DNA of 44,536 nucleotides, taken from positions 1 through 44,536 of the forward strand of contig JAFGDW010000375.1 in NCBI GenBank assembly GCA_016931935.1. The letters are read 5' to 3'. Shown here in pieces: positions 7,555 to 14,451 of this stretch. Origin of the DNA: Candidatus Zhuqueibacterota bacterium. GTDB lineage: Bacteria > Zhuqueibacterota > Zhuqueibacteria > Thermofontimicrobiales > Thiofontviventaceae. Below the pieces are notes generated by a model that was not told the DNA's origin, made no database searches, and worked only from the letters and a program-made list of their open reading frames with translations. The first letter of the stretch is position 1. Each line of letters starts with the position of its first letter. Made by a program: the position numbers and the translations under genes.

Positions 7555-9783
7555 TTAAAACCGTATCCGCTTTTTCTTTTCAGTCGTATCCCGATTGAAA
7601 GATTTGCTACTGCCAAATCCACGATGTTTGGTGCATGTTTCCACGGGTGCATTTTTCTGCTCAAACACTTCACTCGAGATGCTCGGACAAAATTCACTGG
7701 CGACCATCTGGGTTTCGTCGCAAATATCGACGCGCACAACTCCCGGTGGCATATGGAAGTCTTCGATCGGTAAATCAAGCGTATCATGGGCCATTTTCAT
7801 GAAAGGTGCCCAAATTGGTAGAGCCGCAACAGAGCCGGCCACTCCAGGACCAAGTGTTTCCGAAGGATCATCCAAACCAATCCACACACCGGCAACAATC
7901 TGTGTTGTAAAGCCAATGAACCAGGCGTCGGTAAAATCATTTGTTGTTCCGGTTTTCCCCCCGGCCGGCCGAAGAAAATGATAACGACTCCGCGCCCCGG
8001 CACCAGTGCCTCTATTTATAACGGTTTTCAGTAAATCTACCATAATATAGGCTGTTTCGGCGCGTAAAACATGCGTCAACTGCGGGCGATTATCTTCAAG
8101 AGTGTTTCCATATTTATCCTTGACCTGGAGTATGCCCATTGGTTTGGCGAGTGCGCCTCCGTTGGCGAATACGGCAAATGCAGATATCATTTCAATCGGA
8201 ATAACATCAGCAGAACCGAGCGCAATGGCATCGACCGGCAAAATTTCTGTTGTTAGGCCGAGTTTATGGGCGTAATCGACAATTGTTTTAGGTGGTACAA
8301 TTTCCTGAACAACCCGCGCGGTAACAAGATTAAGCGAACGTCGAAGTCCCTCTCGAAATGTAGTCGGCCCGCCTTTTGAGTGATCGTAATTTGCGGGCGC
8401 CCATCTATCCCCGTTTGGCAAATATAAAACAATCGGCTGGTTCAGGAGTCGTGTTGTTGGCGGATAGCCGTTGTCAATTGCGGCTGTATAAACAATCGGT
8501 TTAAATGTCGAGCCCGGTTGACGATGGGCCTGAAGCGCCCGGTTAAATTTAAACTGACCAAAATCACGTCCCCCAATCATCGCCAAAATATGCCCATTCG
8601 TCGGATCCATGGCAACCAGCGCTACCTGAACAGGTGCAACAGCGGTTGTAAGCGAATCCAGGTACATCGAGCTGTCAGCCTTGAGTTTTTCGTAAGGCAC
8701 TTTCTTTAGTACATTTTCCGGAATATATGGAAGAATTTTATCTTTTTCAATAAAGCGCTTGTTAAATCGCTCCTGAACATAAGGTAAGTGAGCTTTCACT
8801 GCGGAATCAGCTGCTGCCTGAACTCGTGAATCCAGCGTGGTATATACTGAAAAACCATCTTTATATAAATCCATTTGATAGCGTTGCTGCAATTCCTGAC
8901 GCACATATTCGGTAAAATAAGGCCCGATACCATATTCGTCGTCCGAATTTCGTGGAAGAATGTGCGGTTGGATCGCTATTGCTGCGTCATATTGTTCCTG
9001 TGTAATATATTTGCGTCGGAGCATATTGCTTAATACAATATCACGCCGACGGACTGCTCGATCTAGATGATTATAAGGTGAATACGAAGTTGGTCGTTGT
9101 AACAAGCCCGCGAGTAACGCAGCTTCATCCAGCGTCAGATCGTGAGCGTTTTTATCAAAAAAGGCTAGTGAAGCAGCTTGAACACCATAATTCCCATGTC
9201 CAAAATTCATGTAATTGAGATACATTTCCAAAATTTCATGCTTGGTGTACGTACGCTCAATTTGAATAGCAGTTATCCATTCTTTTAATTTTCGTGATAT
9301 TTTCTTCTCGAGCCCAAGATAGAGTTGACGGGCTAATTGCTGAGTAATGGTGCTAGCACCCTGTTGATAATTCATACTGGCAATGTTGACGAACATCGCC
9401 TTCACAAAGCGGGGTATATTTAAGCCCCAGTGATCATAAAAAATATGATCTTCAGTAGCAACCACGGATTGCCAAACATAATCAGGCATGTCATCAAGTG
9501 ATATCAGCATCCGTTTTTGAGTGAATAGTTCCTTGATGATAACGCCGTCACGAGAATAGACTTTTGTCGCTAATTCGGGCTCGTATTGTTCCAGTTGAGT
9601 GAGCGAAGGGAGATCCCGGCTTAAAAACAGAACAACACCGAAAGAAAGGATGATAAAAGCGATAAAGAATATCGCAACAAAAAGAATTCCCTTTTTAGAT
9701 CGGCCCGAATTACCTGCATAATTGTTCATATTGGGCCTAACATTCAATGGTATACGCCTCATATAATTGCTCTCGTCTGTCAT
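7555..9783 (-). CDS. mrcA: Bifunctional penicillin-binding protein 1A (class A PBP)
   Basis: A 742-residue inner-membrane peptidoglycan synthase. A cytoplasmic tail is followed by a single membrane anchor (about residues 31-54). The glycosyltransferase domain has the catalytic Glu111 in ATEDHIFYDHWG, then QGASTITQQLARQ and ERTYTKHEILEMYLN. The transpeptidase domain has Ser425-x-x-Lys (STFK), Ser483-Leu-Asn and Lys610-Thr-Gly. Together these polymerise lipid II glycans and cross-link the peptides. The C-terminal tail is basic (KKKRIRF). Its start codon overlaps the stop of the upstream lpxH-like gene (ATGA), so an envelope-synthesis pair is translated together. The length and motifs are those of an ordinary PonA/MrcA. 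Confidence 0.95.
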   Translation of the reverse strand: MTDESNYMRRIPLNVRPNMNNYAGNSGRSKKGILFVAIFFIAFIILSFGVVLFLSRDLPSLTQLEQYEPELATKVYSRDGVIIKELFTQKRMLISLDDMPDYVWQSVVATEDHIFYDHWGLNIPRFVKAMFVNIASMNYQQGASTITQQLARQLYLGLEKKISRKLKEWITAIQIERTYTKHEILEMYLNYMNFGHGNYGVQAASLAFFDKNAHDLTLDEAALLAGLLQRPTSYSPYNHLDRAVRRRDIVLSNMLRRKYITQEQYDAAIAIQPHILPRNSDDEYGIGPYFTEYVRQELQQRYQMDLYKDGFSVYTTLDSRVQAAADSAVKAHLPYVQERFNKRFIEKDKILPYIPENVLKKVPYEKLKADSSMYLDSLTTAVAPVQVALVAMDPTNGHILAMIGGRDFGQFKFNRALQAHRQPGSTFKPIVYTAAIDNGYPPTTRLLNQPIVLYLPNGDRWAPANYDHSKGGPTTFREGLRRSLNLVTARVVQEIVPPKTIVDYAHKLGLTTEILPVDAIALGSADVIPIEMISAFAVFANGGALAKPMGILQVKDKYGNTLEDNRPQLTHVLRAETAYIMVDLLKTVINRGTGAGARSRYHFLRPAGGKTGTTNDFTDAWFIGFTTQIVAGVWIGLDDPSETLGPGVAGSVAALPIWAPFMKMAHDTLDLPIEDFHMPPGVVRVDICDETQMVASEFCPSISSEVFEQKNAPVETCTKHRGFGSSKSFNRDTTEKKKRIRF

Positions 9784-10505
9784 GCGTTCCAGTATTCCAA
9801 CGTAAGGTTTCCATTGTATAGTACGCCATACGAGTTGTTAGAGATCCAATCTCCAAGATTTATAAAAAATTTTCCGTCAATTTCATCCAGTGATGGGCGG
9901 TGTGCATGGCCCATAACAACTATATCGTAACCCTTTTCGAATTTATCAACTGCAAACGCCAGATAATCTTGTTCGTCCTTTAGTACCGTATTGGCTGTAT
10001 GATGACGGCTGGTGTTCGATGTTAGTCGGGCAAGCGGAACTCCCAAATCTGGATGTAACCAGCGATAAAGAAAAATATTGAACCGATTACGGAAAATTTT
10101 CTTTAGAAGCTGGTATCCTTTATCCTTGCTGGAAACGCCATCGCCATGAAAAAAAAATACTTTTCTCCCTTGAAGCGTGGTACCCATCGTTTCAGGATGC
10201 ATGATAAAGCCGACCTCTTTGGCGAAAAAATCGCGCGTCCAATAATCATGATTTCCTGGAAGAAAATGGACTTCAACACCATTTTGAATCAAATTATAAA
10301 AATGAAAAAATATATTGAACTGTGATTTGGGGACAACGTACTTGTATTCAAACCAGAAATCAAAAAGATCACCAACGATGAACAACGTATTACCAGGGGA
10401 ATTTATTGATTTTAGAAAAGCAGATAATCGTTTTACCCGTTCATTATCCTGTTCAGAATGACCGGCGCCGATATGCACATCAGAAATGAAGTATACTTTT
10501 TCCAT
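9780..10505 (-). CDS. lpxH: UDP-2,3-diacylglucosamine diphosphatase (LpxH-type phosphoesterase)
   Basis: A 241-residue calcineurin-like metallophosphoesterase. The metal-binding motifs occur in order: DVHIG near the N-terminus, GDLFDFWFEYK, GNHDYW, HGDG and GHAHRP. The LpxH branch hydrolyses UDP-2,3-diacylglucosamine to lipid X, the fourth step of lipid A synthesis, at the inner face of the cytoplasmic membrane. GDLFDFWFEYKYVVPK resembles the FCB-type LpxH rather than the E. coli GDLFE..IGDD form. It shares an ATGA overlap with the PBP1a gene, tying lipid A and peptidoglycan synthesis in one transcript. Another specificity within the phosphoesterase family is possible but less likely. Confidence 0.82.
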   Translation of the reverse strand: MEKVYFISDVHIGAGHSEQDNERVKRLSAFLKSINSPGNTLFIVGDLFDFWFEYKYVVPKSQFNIFFHFYNLIQNGVEVHFLPGNHDYWTRDFFAKEVGFIMHPETMGTTLQGRKVFFFHGDGVSSKDKGYQLLKKIFRNRFNIFLYRWLHPDLGVPLARLTSNTSRHHTANTVLKDEQDYLAFAVDKFEKGYDIVVMGHAHRPSLDEIDGKFFINLGDWISNNSYGVLYNGNLTLEYWNA

Positions 10506-10541
10506 AATTAATTACTGTACACAAATTCATAATGAGTCGAT

Positions 10542-10570
10542 AATTTAACTAAAAAAATAATTAAAATCAA
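10542..10570 (-). promoter_or_regulatory. Candidate promoter for lpxH-PBP1a
   Basis: Read on the minus strand: TTGATT (10570-10565), 17-base spacer, TAAATT (10547-10542), about 40 bases before the ATG. Each box matches four of six consensus bases in AT-rich DNA, so support is modest. Confidence 0.35.
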
Positions 10571-10602
10571 GGTTAAATGAAAAATTTGCGCCCATATTTT
10601 TC

Positions 10603-10631
10603 TTGACAACCACCTAAATATTTTGTATATT
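10603..10631 (+). promoter_or_regulatory. Sigma-70-type promoter for deoC
   Basis: A perfect TTGACA at 10603-10608, a 17-base spacer and TATATT at 10626-10631. Just downstream, AGTTAAC (10635-10641) can pair with GTTAGCT (10659-10665) around the predicted start site, a possible operator. The leader to the ATG is about 90 bases. Confidence 0.75.
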
Positions 10632-10727
10632 GAAAGTTAACTTCCTATGATGTAAATGGTTAGCTATTTAAAAAAATGAAATATTCAAACAATTTTAAAT
10701 CGTAAAAAATTAAAACCCGGAACCTGA

Positions 10728-11393
10728 ATGAATATTAATGAGATAGCACAATTTATTGATCATACAAATTTGAAACCGGAATCAACAATTACTGCAATTC
10801 AACAATTATGTGATGAAGCTAAAAAATATAATTTTGCTACAGTTTGCATTCATCCGGTCTATGTTAGACGTGCATGTAAAATGTTAGCTGAAAGTTCGGT
10901 AAGTGTGTGCACGGTTATCGGTTTTCCGTTAGGCGCCAACGTGACCGACATAAAAGTAAAAGAAGCCGTCCAGGCGATTGATGATGGTGCTACGGAAATC
11001 GATATGGTTATCCAAATCGGAGCCTTAAAGGCCGGAGAAATCGAAATTGTGGGAAATGATATCCTCCGTGTCGTAGAAGTGTGTCATCAAAAAAACGCAT
11101 TGTGTAAAGTTATAATCGAGACAGCATTGTTGACACAGGAAGAGAAAATAATTGCCTGTGAACTAGTGCGAAAAGCTGGTGCTGATTTTATCAAAACATC
11201 TACCGGATTTGGCCCCGGCGGCGCAACTGTTGATGATGTGAAATTACTCGCTCAACAAATGCAAGGAACATCAATAAAAGTTAAAGCTGCCGGAGGAATT
11301 CGCAGCCGTGAAGATTTTGATAAAATGGTGATAGCAGGTGCATCCCGAATCGGGACGAGTTCGGGAGTAAAAATTATGGAAGGCACCAAATAA
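10728..11393 (+). CDS. deoC: Deoxyribose-phosphate aldolase
   Basis: A 221-residue class I aldolase that cleaves 2-deoxyribose-5-phosphate to acetaldehyde and glyceraldehyde-3-phosphate. The Schiff-base lysine is Lys156 in DFIKTSTGFGPGGAT. The helper lysine is Lys186 in VKAAGGIRS, and Asp92 in EIDMVIQIGALK matches the proton-relay aspartate. The opening FIDHTNLKPE is typical of the short bacterial DeoC branch, and the length is normal. It feeds on deoxyribose-phosphate produced downstream of the phosphorylase at 6.1-7.5 kb, but is transcribed separately from its own strong promoter. An AT hairpin (11408-11428) follows its stop. Confidence 0.95.
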   Translation: MNINEIAQFIDHTNLKPESTITAIQQLCDEAKKYNFATVCIHPVYVRRACKMLAESSVSVCTVIGFPLGANVTDIKVKEAVQAIDDGATEIDMVIQIGALKAGEIEIVGNDILRVVEVCHQKNALCKVIIETALLTQEEKIIACELVRKAGADFIKTSTGFGPGGATVDDVKLLAQQMQGTSIKVKAAGGIRSREDFDKMVIAGASRIGTSSGVKIMEGTK

Positions 11394-11407
11394 TATTGAC
11401 TTGAGCA

Positions 11408-11428
11408 GATAAAAAAATTAATTTTATC
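11408..11428 (+). repeat. AT-rich perfect inverted repeat between deoC and the spoVG promoter
   Basis: GATAAAA (11408-11414) and TTTTATC (11422-11428) flank a seven-base loop, and the right arm directly abuts the TTGACA box at 11429. It may be a weak deoC terminator or an operator for the next promoter. Confidence 0.4.
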
Positions 11429-11457
11429 TTGACAAATTGAAAAAAATATATTAAATT
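11429..11457 (+). promoter_or_regulatory. Candidate promoter of the spoVG transcript
   Basis: A perfect TTGACA at 11429-11434, then TAAATT at 11452-11457 with a 17-base spacer. It would produce a transcript with a leader of about 250 bases before spoVG (see 11464-11714). Confidence 0.6.
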
Positions 11458-11463
11458 ACCGAA

Positions 11464-11714
11464 CGTTTAAAATTTTGCTTCGATGGGATGGGATGGGCTA
11501 AAATTCACGGAGGAAAAAGGAAATTAGCGCGTTCGAAATCGGAGTGAGGGATTATCATTGAAAAGCGTAGATTATAATTGCTCTTTGACTCGATGTGTGT
11601 TGCAAAATGGTTTAGTTTTCTCCTTGATAAAGACTCTCAAATCGTCTATTTTACATAGCACGTTTCTAACATACAGCATTTGAGAATTTTGATAAACCAT
11701 TACAGGAGAGAGGA
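11464..11714 (+). other. Long untranslated leader (or unrecognised small RNA) ahead of spoVG
   Basis: About 250 bases separate the promoter-like boxes from the spoVG start. No convincing protein gene is present: the only short frame with an ATG is 14 codons, and a GGAGG-like stretch at about 11508-11520 precedes no start codon. I found no strong hairpin or known riboswitch motif by eye. The 3' end carries the spoVG ribosome-binding site (AGGAGAGAGG). It may be a long 5' leader or encode a small RNA. Confidence 0.35.
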
Positions 11715-11990
11715 ATGGAGATTACAGAAATCAATGTTACTTTAAGGGATGAGGAGAAACTTAAAGCATTTGTGAACGTGACCTTTGATGATGTATTTGT
11801 GATTCGGGGCATGAAGGTGATAAAAGGGTCTACTGGATATTTTATCAGTATGCCGAGTCGAAAAATGCCGGATGGGACCTTTCGAGATATCGCACACCCG
11901 ATAACCAACGAATTCCGAAATTTTATTGAAAAGGTAATACTGGATAAGTATCACGAAGTTGCAGAAGCGGATCAGTCTCATAACGAGTAA
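11715..11990 (+). CDS. spoVG: SpoVG-family nucleic-acid-binding protein
   Basis: A 91-residue protein matching SpoVG along its length: MEITEINVTLRDEEKLKAF at the start, then VTFDDVFVIRGMKVIKG, FISMPSRKMPDGTFRDIAHP and an N-E-x-R-x-x-I-E helix. SpoVG was named in Bacillus sporulation, but it is widespread in non-sporulating bacteria, where it binds DNA and RNA and tunes gene expression. Its presence is therefore not evidence of sporulation. The start is preceded by AGGAGAGAGG. It is followed at 33 bases by tRNA-Gln and then prs-rplY-pth, reminiscent of the spoVG-glmU-prs-ctc-pth order of Bacillus, but with glmU missing. Confidence 0.95.
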   Translation: MEITEINVTLRDEEKLKAFVNVTFDDVFVIRGMKVIKGSTGYFISMPSRKMPDGTFRDIAHPITNEFRNFIEKVILDKYHEVAEADQSHNE

Positions 11991-12023
11991 ATAAAACCTG
12001 ATTCAAAACCTGTGTTACATCAA

Positions 12024-12095
12024 TGGGGCGTCGCCAAGCGGAAAGGCACAGGGTTTTGGTCCCTGCATACGGAGGTTCGAATCCTCCCGCCCCAG
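12024..12095 (+). tRNA. tRNA-Gln (anticodon TTG)
   Basis: A complete cloverleaf. Acceptor stem TGGGGCG (12024-12030) pairs with CGCCCCA (12088-12094), with discriminator G at 12095. The anticodon stem is CAGGG/CCCTG with loop TTTTGGT and anticodon TTG at 12056-12058, reading CAA. The T arm is GGAGG-TTCGAAT-CCTCC. The 3' CCA is not encoded. It lies between spoVG and prs, which is its common neighbour in several phyla. Confidence 0.97.
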
Positions 12096-12255
12096 TTTTC
12101 TATTTTATCGTGACGAAAATCTATTGTGAAGTAATCTTGAAAATTTTAGTCACCTTTTCAATGGTTCATGGTTAACCACCTTTGCACAAAAGCAGGTCGA
12201 TTAAAATTCTCAAGTGCTTCGGGTAGTTTTCGTCATTTTTTATGTGTGGGAGAAA

Positions 12256-13197
12256 ATGAGTAACAGTAGTACATTACGAATCTTTGCAGGAAATTCGAAT
12301 CCGTTATTAGCTCAAAAAATTGCGTCGTACCTAGGAATGGAGGTTGGTGCTTCCGAAGTTCGGTCGTTTAGTGATGGTGAAATCTGGGTGAAATACAATG
12401 AAAACATCCGCGGATGTGATGTTTTCATTATTCAATCAACGAATGCCCCTGCATCCAACATACTTGAATTGCTTATCATGCTGGATACAGCCCGTCGCGC
12501 ATCGGCCAGACGAATAACGGCTGTTATTCCTTATTTTGGTTATGCCCGGCAAGATCGTAAAGATCAACCCAGGGTGGCGATTACAGCCAAACTGGTCGCC
12601 AACCTAATTTCAACGGCAGGTGCAGATCGCGTATTAACAATGGATTTGCATGCACCGCAAATTCAGGGATTTTTTGATATTCCGCTGGACCATGTGTATG
12701 CGTCGCCGGTTCTTGGTGATTATTTTCGTAAAATAAGTATTCCAAATCTGGTTGTTGTATCACCGGATGTGGGTAGTAATACACTTGCTCGTGCTTATGC
12801 CGGCAGGCTACATTCACCTCTGGCAATTATCGATAAACGTCGTCCCAAGCCAAATATTTCCGAAGTCGTAAATATAATTGGTAGTGTTGACGGAAAAAAT
12901 GTTTTGATTATTGATGATATTATTGATACAGCCGGTACAATTTACAAAGGGGCAAAAGCACTAAAAGGTTGTGGCGCAAAAGATATCTATGTCGCTTGCA
13001 CTCACCCGGTTTTTTCGGGACAAGCGGTACAAATGTTACAGGATAATGATTTTGTAAAAATTGTTGCCACAGATACGATTGCATTACCGGAATCAAAGAA
13101 ACTTGAAAAACTGGAAATATTAACGGTCTCCAAGCTCTTCGGAGAAGCAATAAATAGAATTCATAATGAAGAATCCATAAGTAGTCTTTTTGATTAA
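12256..13197 (+). CDS. prs: Ribose-phosphate pyrophosphokinase (PRPP synthetase)
   Basis: With the ATG at 12256 (GGGAG just ahead) the protein has 313 residues; the in-frame ATG at 12214 would add 14 hydrophobic, non-conserved residues. The enzyme makes PRPP from ribose-5-phosphate and ATP for purine, pyrimidine, His, Trp and NAD synthesis. LRIFAGNSNPLLAQKIA opens the protein. ATP and metal binding are seen in IPYFGYARQDRK and TMDLHAPQIQGFF. The ribose-phosphate loop is LIIDDIIDTAGT, and DKRRPKPN carries the catalytic-loop region. The following rplY, pth and later genes are close (26 bases or less between the first ones), forming one likely transcript. Confidence 0.95.
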   Translation: MSNSSTLRIFAGNSNPLLAQKIASYLGMEVGASEVRSFSDGEIWVKYNENIRGCDVFIIQSTNAPASNILELLIMLDTARRASARRITAVIPYFGYARQDRKDQPRVAITAKLVANLISTAGADRVLTMDLHAPQIQGFFDIPLDHVYASPVLGDYFRKISIPNLVVVSPDVGSNTLARAYAGRLHSPLAIIDKRRPKPNISEVVNIIGSVDGKNVLIIDDIIDTAGTIYKGAKALKGCGAKDIYVACTHPVFSGQAVQMLQDNDFVKIVATDTIALPESKKLEKLEILTVSKLFGEAINRIHNEESISSLFD

Positions 13198-13223
13198 TTT
13201 GGGAAAATCACGGAGTAAGGAAG

Positions 13224-13841
13224 ATGTCGGAAGTCATGTTAAATGCAACAGCACGGGAAACGACTGGGAAAAAAAGCGCCAAGTCAATTAGACGTGAAGG
13301 TAAAGTTCCCGCGATTTATTACGGTCATAATGAAAAAAATATTTTACTGACAGTGGACAAACGGGAACTCGTCGGAATTATCAGTTCTGAAACTGGCTTG
13401 TTCGATTTGAAAATCGATAAACAAAAAGCCAAAAAAGTCATTTTGCGAGAAATCCAATTTGATCCAATTACAAATTCTCCGGTTCATGTCGATATTATGG
13501 GCGTGAAGATGAAGGAAAAAATTCATCTTTCCGTACCAGTGCATATTATCGGCGAAGCGATAGGTGTTAAACGAGATGGCGGTGTTTTGAATCAGGTGCT
13601 GCATGAAATTGAAGTTTCATGTTTACCACTCGATCTTCCGGAACATATTGACGTTGATGTGTCTGACTTAACCATTGGCGATTCAATACACATTAGTGAT
13701 ATCACAATGGAAAACGTCGAACTGCTAAATGAAGCAGATAATGTTATTGTAAGCGTCATTGCTTCACGAGCAACCAAGGAAGCCGCCGAGACTGAAGAAG
13801 TTGCTGAAGCTGAAGAAGTGGCAGAATCTGAAGAAGAATAG
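13224..13841 (+). CDS. rplY: 50S ribosomal protein bL25, long (CTC/TL5) form
   Basis: A 205-residue ribosomal protein that binds 5S rRNA. Residues about 1-92 are the L25 5S-binding beta-barrel (SAKSIRREGKVPAIYYG and the later REIQFDPITNSPVHVD). Residues about 93-185 are the TL5/CTC second domain, with LPEHIDVDVSDLTIGDSIHI. The last 20 residues are an acidic Ala/Glu repeat (EEVAEAEEVAESEEE), a common low-complexity tail of long bL25 proteins. It lies between prs and pth, the conserved place of ctc in many genomes. The ATG has GGAG upstream. Confidence 0.95.
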   Translation: MSEVMLNATARETTGKKSAKSIRREGKVPAIYYGHNEKNILLTVDKRELVGIISSETGLFDLKIDKQKAKKVILREIQFDPITNSPVHVDIMGVKMKEKIHLSVPVHIIGEAIGVKRDGGVLNQVLHEIEVSCLPLDLPEHIDVDVSDLTIGDSIHISDITMENVELLNEADNVIVSVIASRATKEAAETEEVAEAEEVAESEEE

Positions 13842-13855
13842 TTCATTCCTATATT

Positions 13856-14422
13856 ATGTGTTTAATTATTGGATTGGGAAATCCTGGAATAAAATATTCA
13901 AATACACGGCATAATCTGGGCTTTATGACTTTAGATGTGCTTGCAACGCGGCACGGATGGTCTTTTCAGAACGATCGTTTGTACAGCATTGCAACAGGCA
14001 AATTGAATAATAAGAAAATATTATTGATAAAGCCTAAAACGTATATGAATAAGAGCGGTCTTGCTGTTATTCATGCGCTTCAATATTACAAGCTTTCTTT
14101 AGAAAGTTCTTTGACAGTATGTGATGATATAAACATTCCATTTGGCACGATTCGAATACGAGCCAATGGGAGTCATGGCGGACAAAATGGTCTGCGATCC
14201 ATTATTGAACAACTGCAATCCCGTGAATTTCCACGGATGCGGCTTGGAATCGGTGATGATTTTCGTGATGCATCAAATTATGTATTATCTCCATTCCGAA
14301 CAGATGAAAAAAAGTTACTTCCGGACATATTAGAATGTGCAGCAGATGCGATTGAATGCTTTGTCGGGAATGGAATTGAATTAACTATGAGTCGTTTCAA
14401 CAGATCTATATTGACGAAGTGA
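13856..14422 (+). CDS. pth: Peptidyl-tRNA hydrolase
   Basis: A 188-residue enzyme that recycles tRNA by hydrolysing peptidyl-tRNA released from stalled ribosomes. The catalytic set is complete: Asn9 in GLGNPG, His19 in NTRHNLGF, Asn65 in KTYMNKSG, Asp91 in CDDINIPFG and Asn111 in HGGQNGLRSI. The loop reads GGQNG instead of the usual GGHNG, a conservative change near the substrate channel. It starts 14 bases after rplY. No strong ribosome-binding site is visible, so coupling with rplY is likely. Confidence 0.95.
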   Translation: MCLIIGLGNPGIKYSNTRHNLGFMTLDVLATRHGWSFQNDRLYSIATGKLNNKKILLIKPKTYMNKSGLAVIHALQYYKLSLESSLTVCDDINIPFGTIRIRANGSHGGQNGLRSIIEQLQSREFPRMRLGIGDDFRDASNYVLSPFRTDEKKLLPDILECAADAIECFVGNGIELTMSRFNRSILTK

Positions 14423-14451
14423 TGAAAAAAAAGTAATGCAAGGAGGAAAAA

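Noticed and set aside
11481..11525. 14-codon reading frame in the spoVG leader
   Set aside because: No ribosome-binding site in front and GATGG repeats rather than coding character; not supported as a peptide gene.
11715..11990. spoVG as a sign of a spore-forming Firmicute
   Set aside because: SpoVG is widespread in non-sporulating Gram-negative bacteria, and LpxH, TamB, Omp85 and TolC show a diderm envelope.
13785..13841. Repeat GAAGAAGTTGCTGAAGC-like tract in rplY as a microsatellite
   Set aside because: It encodes the normal acidic Ala/Glu tail of long bL25 proteins; ordinary low-complexity coding sequence.
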